Shown: positions 8,485 to 17,661, counted from the first letter of the stretch. The stretch is 64,000 bases of DNA from Paraburkholderia sp. (GCF_028283785.1 NZ_JAPWKB010000017.1:62001-126000); one strand, 5' to 3'. A program made the numbers and translations. Notes: a model not told the origin generated them from the sequence alone.

Positions 8485-9470
8485 ACGAACACACGATGCC
8501 CATTGGCGAAGACGAACTGCACGCGTATGTGGACGGCACGCTGTCCGACCAGCGACGCGCCGACGTCGACCATGCACTGACGACGCAACCGGAACTCGCC
8601 GCGCGCGTCAGCGATTACTTTGCGTTGAACAGCCTGTTTCACGAACGCTACGACCGCGTGCTGAACGAGCCGGTGCCGCAGCGCCTGAAGGCGGCCGTGG
8701 CGACGAGCGATGCGGAACACGAATCCGGTACGACGGACGATGTGTCGGCTGGGATGTCGGCTGGTGTGTCGTCTGCGTCGTCATCTGATGCGGACCCGGC
8801 GGCGTCCGGTGGCGTCGCGCAAAAGCGCTGGCGCTTCGCCGCGAACTGGTCGCAATTCGCGGGAATGGCCGCGATGCTGGTGCTCGGCGTCGGCCTCGGC
8901 GTGGGCGTCCAGCGCAGCGGCATGTTCGCGGACAGTGGCGCGGGCGGATCGGCTTCGGTTGCATCGGTTGCGTCGGTGGGCCAGGGCGGTGGCGAGGGTG
9001 CGGTGCGGGGCGTCAGCTGGGACGGCTCCGAAGGCTTTGCCCATGCCGCCGCGATCGCGCACGTGGTCTATATGCCCGATGTCACGCGCCCCGACGAACT
9101 CGATGCCGCGCACGAACAGGATTTCGTCAAATGGCTTGCCAACAAGCTCGGCACCGATGTTCATCCGCCGATGCTCACCCAAAGCGGCTTCGAACTGACC
9201 GGCGGCCGCCTGCTGCCCGGAGACGACGGTCCGGTCGCGCAGTTTATGTATCGCGGACCGAAGGGCGAGCGCTTGACGCTGTGTATTTCGCATCGCAAGG
9301 TCAACGCGAACACGACTGCGTTCAAGCTCTATCAGGACGGCCCGGTCAACGTGTTCTACTGGGTTGACGGCGATTACGGCTATGCGCTGTCAGGTGGCAT
9401 TGAACGGAAGACGCTGCTGAACCTGTCGCATAGCGTCTATGCGCAATTGACCGGCGTGGGCGGCGCGTAA
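8481..9470 (+). CDS. Anti-sigma factor, single-pass membrane protein
   Basis: This 329-residue protein starts at an ATGA overlap with the ECF sigma gene, the usual arrangement for a cognate anti-sigma factor. The cytoplasmic N-terminal domain (about residues 1-80, GEDELHAYVDGTLSDQRRADVDHAL) has the anti-sigma-domain look without zinc ligands. After a Ser/Ala-rich linker there is one transmembrane helix (QFAGMAAMLVLGVGLGVGVQ, about 129-148). The periplasmic part (from about 180) contains MPDVTRPDELDAAHEQDFVKWL and LTLCISHRKVNANTTAF and is probably the sensor. Expected role: sequester the sigma factor at the membrane until a periplasmic signal arrives. Confidence 0.85.
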   Translation: MNEHTMPIGEDELHAYVDGTLSDQRRADVDHALTTQPELAARVSDYFALNSLFHERYDRVLNEPVPQRLKAAVATSDAEHESGTTDDVSAGMSAGVSSASSSDADPAASGGVAQKRWRFAANWSQFAGMAAMLVLGVGLGVGVQRSGMFADSGAGGSASVASVASVGQGGGEGAVRGVSWDGSEGFAHAAAIAHVVYMPDVTRPDELDAAHEQDFVKWLANKLGTDVHPPMLTQSGFELTGGRLLPGDDGPVAQFMYRGPKGERLTLCISHRKVNANTTAFKLYQDGPVNVFYWVDGDYGYALSGGIERKTLLNLSHSVYAQLTGVGGA

Positions 9471-9589
9471 GCGAGCTTGCCGCACGTGCGTCAGCGCGCG
9501 TGCAACGCGCGGCAACGCGTGCGTGGTGCGCACCGACGCGTCCGCGCGCGGTGCGCGCTCGCCCTGCCGCTCGCTTTGCCGCTCGTTCG

Positions 9590-10141
9590 TCAGCGCAGGA
9601 ATTCGACCAGCGTTTTATCCGAGAACTTCTGATAGATCGACTCGACCCGTGAATTACCCGGTTTGCCGATCAAGCCGCCCCGAGACGACGCGGAAACCTG
9701 AAAACGATTGACCGGCGGGAGATCGCGCGTGTGTGCGAGGCTCACGTTTGCGTCGATACGATCGTTGTCGGCCAGAAAGTCGAAGAATGTCGACGACGCG
9801 TTCGAGCGCACGTGAATCGCCGTGAGTTCGACATCGAGATACATTGGATTGGCGCTGTCTTGCGCGGCGAGCAGATTGCGCGCAGCCAATGCATGTTCGA
9901 TCGTGTCCTGAAGCGCCTTCGCGCTGAACTTCGGGTTGTCCTTCAACGCGACCTGCGCGGCGTCGTTCAGCGTGATATTGACCTTCACCGGTGCGTTACC
10001 CAGATGGGTTGCCGACATATTGGGTGGCGCCATGCTGATACCGCTGAACCGCGAGGTATCGCGCGACACGCCATTCGCGCAGCCCGCGAAAAAAGACACG
10101 ATAAATACAGAGATAAAAGCGTAGCGAATCAGCAATTGCAT
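9590..10141 (-). CDS. Hypothetical lipoprotein
   Basis: A 183-residue predicted lipoprotein: signal peptide LIRYAFISVFIVSFFAGC with a lipobox ending at Cys (FAGC, about residue 20). The mature part contains VKVNITLNDAAQVALKDNPKFSAKALQDTIEHAL and AIHVRSNASSTFFDFLADNDRIDANVSL, which resemble families of outer-membrane-associated small lipoproteins, but no named domain is recognised with certainty. The ATG at 10141 is chosen because the signal peptide begins there. It stands alone, convergent with the sigma operon. Confidence 0.6.
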   Translation of the reverse strand: MQLLIRYAFISVFIVSFFAGCANGVSRDTSRFSGISMAPPNMSATHLGNAPVKVNITLNDAAQVALKDNPKFSAKALQDTIEHALAARNLLAAQDSANPMYLDVELTAIHVRSNASSTFFDFLADNDRIDANVSLAHTRDLPPVNRFQVSASSRGGLIGKPGNSRVESIYQKFSDKTLVEFLR

Positions 10142-10564
10142 GGTATTGCCTGTTGAATTGAAGCGACTTCCCACCCACACGTCATTCACACTCGCCGCCC
10201 GCAAAACCAGGCAGCCAGCGCTTTATCAAACGCGATTCCAGACGTCACGCGCGTCACTGACACGGCGTTTCTTTTTTTTATTATTTCACCGCGCTACGCG
10301 ACGCATTGTCATTTTTAGTCAAGAAAATCGACGCGTATGAATGAAACGAAACGGATGACAACACGCGCCAGAAAGAAGTGACATTCGACGTCAAAAACTT
10401 CTGACTCATGTGTAAGAAATAATCGAATCTGTAGGATATTCACGCAGGCCGCATTTATCACTTGGTGTGAAAAACGGCGCACTGCTAAGCTCGACCCCAT
10501 ATTGCCGATGCGGTCCGCCGCCCGGTTACCGGACTGTCGGACTATCGGAATTTTTACGCCGCCC
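10142..10564. other. Intergenic region, no gene seen
   Basis: Between the divergent lipoprotein and TPR genes. It is AT-richer in the middle (runs of T around 10269-10289) and should hold both promoters; no hairpin or repeat worth naming was found. Confidence 0.4.
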
Positions 10565-11677
10565 ATGCACACCACTTTCGACCCTCATCCGGACGCATTG
10601 CATAACGACCCGGCGAATCCGGCGCTGCTCGACGAAGCTGCCGTCGCCGCCTATGAAGCGCAACAATTCGACCAGTGCGACGCGCTGCTGCAAAGGCGTG
10701 AGGCCGTGTCGCCGCTCACGCCGCCGCTGTTGAACCTGAAGGGTTTGTGCGCACTGGCCACGCAACGCTTCGACACCGCGAGCCACGCATTCGAAGCGCT
10801 GTCGGCAACGGACACGTCGTTCGCCGTGCGCTACAACCTCGCCTATGCGAAAGCCATGCTCGGTCGTTTCGCGGAGACCATCGCGTTGCTCGACGAGCCG
10901 ATCCTCGCCGCGATGCCTGCCGCATCGGAACTCAAAACGCGGGCGCTCTATCTGGGCGACCGCCCGGACGACGCCATCACGTTAGCGGCGCGCTACGCAG
11001 ACGACCCACAGGTCGGCGAAGCGTTGCGCGGACTGCTCGCCATCGCGCTGTTCGACCGCGATGGCCAGGGTGACGCAGACCGCCCCACGGATCGTCAGGC
11101 CGCGCGTCACTACGCCGACCGCGCCGCACACTCCGCCGACGGCCTCACCGCCCGCGCATTGCTCTTGCTCACCGACGGTTTGCCGGATCAGGCTTACGTG
11201 ACGTTCGGCGATGCGTTGGCGTTGAGTCCCGAGCATTCGCGCGCGAAACTCGGCATCGGCCTCGCATTGCTCGCGCTCGCGCATGGCGACGCCGCCGCGG
11301 CTCAACTCGACAACGCCGTCAAGGCATTCAACCATCGGGCCGACCTGCGGGTCGCATGCGGCTGGGCTCATCTGTTGGCCGGGGAACGCCGCAGTGCGCG
11401 CGCATGCTTTGCGCACGCGACGCAGCTCGATCACGAGTTAGCCGAAGCGTGGGGCGCGCTGGCCGTGTTCGATTGGCAGGACGGCAAACCGGAAAGCGCA
11501 CGATCCGCAGCATCGCGGTCCTGGCAACTGAATCCCGATAACCCCGCGCTGTCGCTTTACGACAGCCTGCGACTGGCCGTGCCGTCTCCGGACGCGATGT
11601 TTTCTGAAACGTTCGATGCGCGGATTAAGAACGTCGCCGGACTGTGGGCGCGACATTGCGCACGGTTCCGCGAGTAA
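10565..11677 (+). CDS. Tetratricopeptide-repeat protein
   Basis: A 370-residue helical protein made of degenerate TPR units, for example ALLDEAAVAAYEAQQFDQCD, LLNLKGLCALATQRFDTASHAF, VRYNLAYAKAMLGRFAETIALL, AKLGIGLALLALAHGDAAAAQL, LRVACGWAHLLAGERRSARACF and AWGALAVFDWQDGKPESARSAA. No signal peptide or catalytic domain is visible, so a cytoplasmic scaffold or chaperone role is likely. ATG 10565 is preferred over an upstream in-frame ATG at 10502 because the upstream residues look non-coding. It is the last chromosomal-type gene before the ribA island; before insertion it would have been the convergent neighbour of ribA. Confidence 0.75.
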   Translation: MHTTFDPHPDALHNDPANPALLDEAAVAAYEAQQFDQCDALLQRREAVSPLTPPLLNLKGLCALATQRFDTASHAFEALSATDTSFAVRYNLAYAKAMLGRFAETIALLDEPILAAMPAASELKTRALYLGDRPDDAITLAARYADDPQVGEALRGLLAIALFDRDGQGDADRPTDRQAARHYADRAAHSADGLTARALLLLTDGLPDQAYVTFGDALALSPEHSRAKLGIGLALLALAHGDAAAAQLDNAVKAFNHRADLRVACGWAHLLAGERRSARACFAHATQLDHELAEAWGALAVFDWQDGKPESARSAASRSWQLNPDNPALSLYDSLRLAVPSPDAMFSETFDARIKNVAGLWARHCARFRE

Positions 11678-11806
11678 TGCGCTTAGCCAGTGAGCGTCAG
11701 GTTGGCGGCTGAGGCTTGCGTGTGGGAGCGCGGAGAAAGCGAATGGATGCCGGCGAGACTGCGAGCATCGGCAGACGCGCGGCGAACCGCGCATCTGCGC
11801 TGGCTG

Positions 11807-11828
11807 ATTACTCGTTTTCTTCGAAATA
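11807..11828. repeat. attL: distal copy of ribA 3'-end direct repeat
   Basis: ATTACTCGTTTTCTTCGAA (11807-11825) followed by one mismatch and TA is a duplicate of the last codons and stop of ribA (19699-19720). Read on the minus strand it would encode the RibA ending YFEENE. It marks the left edge of the island. Confidence 0.8.
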
Positions 11829-12462
11829 ACGCCTATTTCCAAATAGATAAGCGACTAATCTAAAACCTACGCAAAAAGTTACGCCAAGAAACAACGTCTT
11901 TCGCTTTGCGGCAGCTTCCAGCGGCCAAGGGTAACTCCCTTGCCCAAGGAACAGCTTCGGAGCGGCTGGCTCGGCAATGCATTGCAATAATACCCCAATG
12001 AATTGCGGGTACGACGTGGACACGTGTTGCGAAAAAGTGTCTTTTACCTGACAGACTGGATTTTGGGACATTCGATGTTGCCAAGGTAAGTTATCGACAC
12101 GCGGAAATCACAACGCGTGCGTAACTGATGGGCGTTCAGAGTATTCTCTCGTTGCAAATGCAACCAACGGAGTCATCTGCACTTGACGGGAAAATAGCAT
12201 TCAAGAATTGCTCACCTAGGTCAAGCGAGCGCACTATCCTATGCATGACCAACATGCGTGACCGGAATATGCTTGCCGCGATCGCTGGGACGACGATAGG
12301 CCAAGCGCACGTCCTGTACGGTTCGGACCGCCAGATGGCGCAACGTCTCGATCTCTCAAAGCGTTCGACTCTCGCAGTCTCAACGAGCAAATCGTGCTAG
12401 GGGGGCGAATGCCACGTCAGGTAAAATCCTGCCAATTCCGCAACCCGCCACAAGAAGATTCA
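11829..12462. other. Island left flank, no convincing gene
   Basis: Between attL and the methyltransferase. Short open frames exist on both strands (for example minus 11808-12071, which ends in the duplicated RibA tail, and plus 12128-12400) but none has recognisable features. The region is low in G+C relative to the chromosome and must carry the promoter for the operon that follows. Confidence 0.4.
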
Positions 12463-13554
12463 ATGGACGATCAGCTCCAGAACCCTCGCTCGATTGGCCG
12501 CGACCACGACAACGGAGCCGTACATGCCGAGAGTGAATCGGTCGGCGCTCGCCCCCAGATATTGAGCTTCTTTTGCGGGGCTGGCGGCCTAGATCTTGGA
12601 TTTACCAAGTCAGGCTACGATGTAATTTTTGCTGCCGACTATTTTCAGGCAGCGATAGACACGCACAACGCGAATTCAAATCAGCCTGTCGCGCAGACAC
12701 TCGACTTGCTTTATGCAAAGGCCGCTCACATCACAGAGTTTCTCAAGGCGCGCTCTCCGTCGGCTTCTCCCGTCGGAATTATCGGTGGGCCACCGTGCCA
12801 AGGCTTCTCCCGAGCAAACACGCAACGATCGCAGGCAGACCCTCGCAATATGCTTGCGCGCCGGTACGCGGCGCTTATCGTGGATCTCGCCGAAATTTAT
12901 CCTATTCAATTTTTCGTGTTTGAAAATGTTCCCGAATTGCTCGCGAAAAATAATCAACGCATTTTTACCAGCCTAAAAAGAAAACTAGCGAAGCACTTCA
13001 ATGTTTCGGTCGCATTGATAAATGCCGCGGATTTTGGCGTTCCGCAGACCCGAGAGCGGGTTTTTCTCGTGGGTCTTCGAAAAGGAATGAGCGAAAAGGA
13101 ATTTGCGTTTCCCTCGCCTTCGAGCTCCGTGCGCTCTACGGTCAGACACGCCATTGGCCATTTGCCACCTCCAATATTTTTCAATCGCTCGCTGACGCCG
13201 CGCGACATACCACATCATCCTAATCACTGGACGATGCGCCCACGTTCAAGCCGATTTAGCGCCGATCTTGTCAGCAGCGGGAGATCGCTTATCCGATTGG
13301 ATTGGGACAAGCCAAGCCGCACTGTCGCATATGGTCACAGAGAGATACACGTGCACCCATCGGGCTTACGGCGCCTGAGCTTATATGAAGCTATGCTCTT
13401 ACAAGGCTTTCCACCGGACTACATACTGAAGGGAAATCTTAGTGAGCAAGTGACGCAGATTTCGAATGCTGTGCCACCACCTGTTGCACACGCTATAGCA
13501 AATCAGCTTAAAAAGTACCTTCCCCGCCCAATCCAAAGGCGAGAACATGAATAG
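12463..13554 (+). CDS. DNA (cytosine-5-)-methyltransferase
   Basis: A 363-residue C5-cytosine methyltransferase with all key motifs in order: motif I (ILSFFCGAGGLDLGF, SAM binding), motif IV (GGPPCQGFS, catalytic Cys), motif VI (FVFENVPEL), motif VIII (VPQTRERVFLVG) and motif X (QISNAVPPPVAHAIA). The variable target-recognition segment between VIII and IX (about residues 210-290) is short. ATG 12463 follows AAGAAG; ATG 12409, preceded by AGGGGGG, is an alternative that adds 18 residues. It overlaps the downstream ATPase by 8 bp, so the two are co-translated. It probably methylates host DNA as the self mark of a restriction or defence system. No vsr gene is adjacent. Confidence 0.92.
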   Translation: MDDQLQNPRSIGRDHDNGAVHAESESVGARPQILSFFCGAGGLDLGFTKSGYDVIFAADYFQAAIDTHNANSNQPVAQTLDLLYAKAAHITEFLKARSPSASPVGIIGGPPCQGFSRANTQRSQADPRNMLARRYAALIVDLAEIYPIQFFVFENVPELLAKNNQRIFTSLKRKLAKHFNVSVALINAADFGVPQTRERVFLVGLRKGMSEKEFAFPSPSSSVRSTVRHAIGHLPPPIFFNRSLTPRDIPHHPNHWTMRPRSSRFSADLVSSGRSLIRLDWDKPSRTVAYGHREIHVHPSGLRRLSLYEAMLLQGFPPDYILKGNLSEQVTQISNAVPPPVAHAIANQLKKYLPRPIQRREHE

Positions 13555-15604
13555 TACAAAGTCGGAAGACGAAAAAAACCTTCTTGCAAGCGTGCGCAGC
13601 GCACGTGGCACGGGAAGCGTCGTCGCTGCAACGCTCAAAACGGACGAGCGCGTTTTTGCGCGAATCACTGACGGCATCTACCGTGAGCCCGCGTCGGCAC
13701 TGCGCGAGTTAATCGCAAACGCCTATGATGCAGATGCGACCGAAGTCCGAATTGATACCGATGCTCCGCGGTTTTCGCGAATCGTCGTGCGCGACAACGG
13801 CTATGGGCTAACCGAAGAAGCTCTCGTTCACGTTATCTGTCATATTGGGGGCAGCCTCAAAAGGACCGATAAAGGCAGCCAATTCCACGTCGCGAGCGAT
13901 CAGGACACGTCGCGGAGCCCCAATGGCCGCAAGCTCATCGGAAAGCTTGGCATTGGGCTCTTTTCCGTTTCTCAGCTAACGCACCACCTCGTCATTGTTA
14001 CGAAGGTCAAGGGGGAGGACGTAAGGCGCATCTGCGACATACTGCTAGTTCCTCAGAGTGACGTACCCCGACCTAAGTCAGAATCAGGCGAAGACGTCTA
14101 TGTGACCGGCAAGGCCCAGATAAAGACAATTCCCGCCGACGATCTCGAGTCACACGGCACGGAGATTACACTGCTTGATATTCGAGGCTTTGTTCGAGAG
14201 AGTTTGCAGTCACAGTCACTTTGGGCCGCAATTTCACCTGAACTGAATGACGATACAGAAGAAGAATTCGACGATACGGACCGTAACATCGATGCAAGCA
14301 CGGCATCCCCTTCGAAAGGGGAGACGGATGCACTCGACTTGGAAGAATTCTATGAAAAGCCACCGATCCCGTCCTTTCATATTGGTCGAGTAAGCAAGCG
14401 AGACAGCGAATTGCTGCTCGAACTCCCGTCCCTCCCTTGGCTAAACGACGACAGCCCATCCGAGAAATTTAAGAGACTAACGGCGGGTGTGCGCAACCTC
14501 GCTGGCGAAACCACAGAGCGCATCCGACTGAACGAGGTTCTCGACACTTACTTCCGCACGCTTTGGACGTTAAGTTTATCGGTTCCGTTGCCATATGTAG
14601 ACAAAGCACCCTTTGACCTGCAAGGGCAGGACGGCATTCCGATCTTTGCTATCAGCAACAAGGGTGTTCGAGCAAGAGCTGATCGTGTTGAACTCGGTGC
14701 TAATGAGAGCATTTCATCGAAGTTTGGTTTGACGGGTGACGCCCCCAACAGCGCGACGCCCTTCTCGGTCATCGTCGACGAGATCGAATTGAAGCGCCCG
14801 ATTCAATTCTCTGAATCTGGCGATGCTGCATCGGCAAAACTAACGGCAGCCCCGATAATGCCTAACGCTCTGATGTTTGTAGGGCGAATGAAGTCTGACC
14901 TTGCCTCAGTGTCAGTTGAGTACAGCGGTGGGCCGCTCGAATTCGAGGCGTACTTTTGCTGGCAACCAAAAATTGTGCCTGCCGATCACAATGGGATCAT
15001 GGTGCGCATTAACGGCGCGAGCGGCATATTGTTCGACGATCACTTCCTAAAGTACCAGATATCGGAACTAACTCGACTTCGGCAACTGACGGCTGAGGTG
15101 TATGTAAAGCGCGGACTAGATGCGGCGCTAAACATCGATCGAGAGTCATTCAATATCGCTCACACCCATTATCAAGTGTTGAAGAAGTGGGTACATAACG
15201 CGCTAAGACAAGTGATGTCACGTCAAAAGGCCGTTACAGGTGCGGCGAATACTGTCAAGTTGGAGGGAGGCCTTAGCGCAGCTGTGAGCGAACTCTCGGC
15301 AATCGTTAAGCAAAATGAAGGTCCGGGAACTTCACGGGCAGAAGTGAGTTTCTCGGAATCCCCCCTACTACGAGCAACGCACAGCGGGTTAGTTTTCGAT
15401 CGCACCACTGTTTTTAGCCCACGCAAAGCTAAACGACCAGTCACGAAATCTGACAAGCTTAAAGAGGAACTTCTCGAGCAACAAATAAAAGCAGTCGCTT
15501 CTCTGCTTCAAGACTACCATGTCTTCGACACCCTATCGGACGATGAGCGCGACGAATTGCTGAGGAAGATCGTGGCAATCTTCTCTGTAGATATCAAGAA
15601 ATGA
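13547..15604 (+). CDS. GHKL-superfamily (Hsp90/MutL/MORC-like) ATPase
   Basis: The 685-residue protein has a clear N-terminal GHKL ATPase: N-box SALRELIANAYDADATEVRI (residues about 48-67; Glu base and Asn/Mg ligand), G1 box VRDNGYGLTEE (about 82-92; DxGxG), a GRKLIGKLGIGLFSVSQL motif (about 127-144; GxxGxG lid) and an S/T-rich linker. The middle region (about 330-520) would be the S5-like transducer fold. The C-terminal 100 residues are charged and helical (KLKEELLEQQIKAVASLLQDYHVF). GHKL ATPases of MutL/MORC type beside DNA methylases have been described as parts of predicted restriction-modification operons, where they are thought to act as ATP-driven DNA clamps or loops. The start overlaps the methyltransferase; the stop overlaps the next gene by four bases. 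Confidence 0.85.
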   Translation: MNSTKSEDEKNLLASVRSARGTGSVVAATLKTDERVFARITDGIYREPASALRELIANAYDADATEVRIDTDAPRFSRIVVRDNGYGLTEEALVHVICHIGGSLKRTDKGSQFHVASDQDTSRSPNGRKLIGKLGIGLFSVSQLTHHLVIVTKVKGEDVRRICDILLVPQSDVPRPKSESGEDVYVTGKAQIKTIPADDLESHGTEITLLDIRGFVRESLQSQSLWAAISPELNDDTEEEFDDTDRNIDASTASPSKGETDALDLEEFYEKPPIPSFHIGRVSKRDSELLLELPSLPWLNDDSPSEKFKRLTAGVRNLAGETTERIRLNEVLDTYFRTLWTLSLSVPLPYVDKAPFDLQGQDGIPIFAISNKGVRARADRVELGANESISSKFGLTGDAPNSATPFSVIVDEIELKRPIQFSESGDAASAKLTAAPIMPNALMFVGRMKSDLASVSVEYSGGPLEFEAYFCWQPKIVPADHNGIMVRINGASGILFDDHFLKYQISELTRLRQLTAEVYVKRGLDAALNIDRESFNIAHTHYQVLKKWVHNALRQVMSRQKAVTGAANTVKLEGGLSAAVSELSAIVKQNEGPGTSRAEVSFSESPLLRATHSGLVFDRTTVFSPRKAKRPVTKSDKLKEELLEQQIKAVASLLQDYHVFDTLSDDERDELLRKIVAIFSVDIKK

Positions 15605-16854
15605 TCGAACAAGATAATCCGTTCGGCGATGGCGATCCGAGCCTCGAACAAGATGTTGCGCCGACAACGACCGAACATACACCACTAGAGGTTCGTCGAG
15701 AATTTCTGCCTTGGCACAAACCACGAAAGCAATGGGTCAGAACATCTCAGTGGGCGGAAAGCATTGGACGTCTCGCTGACGAATTGCGCCTGAAGGACCT
15801 GCAAGAGCCCCTACGTTATCTCAGTCTCCCCGGTCCCGATCTCTTGGATGTGAGGTCAATTCGTCCTGTATGTGAAGGTCGAGAGATCCAACTTCAGTTT
15901 ATTGGGCTAAATAGCGGCGACGACGACGGCGATGCGGCGCTCAATCGCGCACTGATCAACCAAGTGAGGGCAATGCCAGGAATTCATCAAGCGTCGGAGG
16001 TTGTGACAGACCGCTTTGAACACCTCGCCATAAAGCGTTCAATCGCGTCATCGCGCATCATAACGATGCAACGCTCGTTCGACGTAGTGAACATTGACTT
16101 ATGCGGCTCGTTTGCTGAGAGCATGCCGAACGAAACCAATGCGACAATTCCATCCGCACTGTTTTCGTTGCTCCAGCATCAGGCTAACAATCGAAGCAAA
16201 GACTGGCTTCTCTTTCTAACGACACGATCAGATCGTAACGCCGTTAACGCAGAAACGATGGACCGTTTCATCGAGCGACTAAACTTAGCGATCGAGCAAG
16301 ATCCAACCGTCAAGACGGAAATTTTAGATCACGGCCTAATCCAGCAAGAGGAGTTTGACGAAAATAGCATTCGAGCTGAGCGACTGTCGGCCGCGTCACA
16401 CTCTAATGTATTTGCTCTCGGTATCGCACATTGGATCTTGACCGCGCTGACGCAGGAGCAGCCTGCTTGGCGGGCCGATATGTTGCCGCACTATGAGTAC
16501 CACGTCACTATGCAAGACGCGAGTTGTGACATGCTTTCACTCGGATTCTATTGCAAGCGGGTTCCCTCGCCGCGGCAACCAGATGAATTTGGAATTGCAC
16601 ATGTTCCGGCGGCACAAGTTCAGCCGCTGGCTCAGATCGTCCAGACTTGTCAAGGCAAGATCCGTCGGCGCATAGCTGAACGCATCGACCTAGATCAGCA
16701 ACTTCACATGAATATCGCGGAATACACAACGTCGCTTGATGATTCCGCACGACTTTTGGCGGGGGCGTACTATGACGAAACCGCGTACCGTGACTGGGCC
16801 GAAGGGGAGCGCATCAAAATGACGCGGTTCCTAGAGAAGACGGGGCTTACGTGA
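15601..16854 (+). CDS. Uncharacterised protein of the methyltransferase-ATPase operon
   Basis: A 417-residue soluble protein of unknown function, coupled to the ATPase gene by an ATGA overlap. It opens with an acidic segment, then EFLPWHKPRKQWVRTSQWAE. Two stretches look Rossmann-like: RYLSLPGPDLLDVRSI (about residues 72-87) and DVVNIDLCGSFAESMP (about 162-177), followed by DWLLFLTTRSDR. The DLCGS segment recalls motif IV (DPFGS) of Trm1-like methyltransferases, but the proline is missing and the motif I glycines are weak, so catalysis is doubtful. No PD-(D/E)XK, HNH, GIY-YIG or PLD nuclease motif was found. By position it should be the effector or specificity partner of the system. The fold comment is inference. 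Confidence 0.6.
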   Translation: MIEQDNPFGDGDPSLEQDVAPTTTEHTPLEVRREFLPWHKPRKQWVRTSQWAESIGRLADELRLKDLQEPLRYLSLPGPDLLDVRSIRPVCEGREIQLQFIGLNSGDDDGDAALNRALINQVRAMPGIHQASEVVTDRFEHLAIKRSIASSRIITMQRSFDVVNIDLCGSFAESMPNETNATIPSALFSLLQHQANNRSKDWLLFLTTRSDRNAVNAETMDRFIERLNLAIEQDPTVKTEILDHGLIQQEEFDENSIRAERLSAASHSNVFALGIAHWILTALTQEQPAWRADMLPHYEYHVTMQDASCDMLSLGFYCKRVPSPRQPDEFGIAHVPAAQVQPLAQIVQTCQGKIRRRIAERIDLDQQLHMNIAEYTTSLDDSARLLAGAYYDETAYRDWAEGERIKMTRFLEKTGLT

Positions 16855-17045
16855 TATTTGACCACCATCGCCTGACGGAACAAAGGTCGCGGGTTAATTT
16901 CAGGTTAAACAAGAGCCGGGATCGACTTCGCGATCGTCTGCTAGAAGACTCGGCCAATGGAACTCTTCTAGCGATCTCCAAATTTCTCTATGGAGTCGAC
17001 ACAGAACAGAGGGCTCAGCAGCATCGTTCCGATTTTCTGATCTGA
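16851..17045 (+). CDS. Possible fourth gene of the operon, or a truncated remnant (64 aa)
   Basis: A GTG at 16851 overlaps the previous stop by four bases (GTGA) and opens a 64-residue basic frame (HHRLTEQRSRVNFRLNKSRD, DRLLEDSANGTLLAISKFLYG). The coupling suggests genuine translation, but the product is short and ends close to convergent genes, so it may be the N-terminal stub of a longer lost gene, for instance a nuclease or helicase. No domain is recognised. Confidence 0.35.
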   Translation: MIFDHHRLTEQRSRVNFRLNKSRDRLRDRLLEDSANGTLLAISKFLYGVDTEQRAQQHRSDFLI

Positions 17046-17103
17046 CAGGGGAAGCCCTTGGCGAAAGTGCAATCGGGCTCCGCAGTGCTTTGAAAGACGA
17101 CGT

Positions 17104-17661
17104 TCAATCAGAACCGAGCGTTTTTGACGGCACCGAAAATATCGGTGCCTTAGGAGAATAAGAAAACGGTATTTCGCTAGGCACCGAAACAGTTCCTTGC
17201 GCCCCGCTGCCGGCATTGCCGTTTCTAGCGGTTCCGTTACCGCCTCCATTCGTTTCGCCAGCATCCTTCCCAGCAGCGCTTGTCTGCTGCGCGCCCTTGG
17301 CCGGGACCATTGCCTGCTTAAGCGTGATCGTCAGTTTACTTCCGCGGCTCGCGTCAACCGACTGCTCCATCCCCAACTGCGGGCCGAGCTGGAGGCCTTT
17401 CGAGAAATCGACTGACAGTTTTCCATCGCCCTTTTTGTCCGTCGTCAGATCAAGTTCGATATTAATGGTGTCGACATACAAGCCGAGTTTCATGTCATTC
17501 TGGTCGAGCTGCTTTTTGAAGCCGGCCAGCCCGTCACCAACGGAAGTCAATGCTTTCTCGACCGTAATGTCACTCGGTTGAACGGGACTAGGGGCGATTA
17601 ATCCGCAACCGGCCAATGGGACCGTTAGCGTAACAGCACAAATGGCGAACACGTTCTTCAT
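17104..17661 (-). CDS. Hypothetical lipoprotein with trypco2-like segment
   Basis: A 185-residue predicted lipoprotein: signal peptide MKNVFAICAVTLTVPLAGC with lipobox LAGC. The mature region ITVEKALTSVGDGLAGFKKQ, KLGLYVDTINIELDLTTDKK and GDGKLSVDFSK resembles the pattern of trypsin-co-occurring domain 2 proteins (helix, then beta strands with alternating charged residues). That resemblance comes from reading, not from a search. The C-terminal third is a low-complexity Gly/Asn/Ala linker followed by SYSPKAPIFSVPSK. The ribosome site GGAGAT lies just upstream of the ATG. It is convergent with the defence-like operon and inside the ribA island. Confidence 0.6.
   Translation of the reverse strand: MKNVFAICAVTLTVPLAGCGLIAPSPVQPSDITVEKALTSVGDGLAGFKKQLDQNDMKLGLYVDTINIELDLTTDKKGDGKLSVDFSKGLQLGPQLGMEQSVDASRGSKLTITLKQAMVPAKGAQQTSAAGKDAGETNGGGNGTARNGNAGSGAQGTVSVPSEIPFSYSPKAPIFSVPSKTLGSD

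Noticed and set aside
11808..12071. Minus-strand frame ending in the RibA tail residues
   Set aside because: The similarity is only the duplicated attachment site; the rest has no protein-like signal.
12128..12400. Plus-strand frame upstream of the methyltransferase
   Set aside because: No domain or ribosome site, and a frame of similar length exists on the opposite strand.
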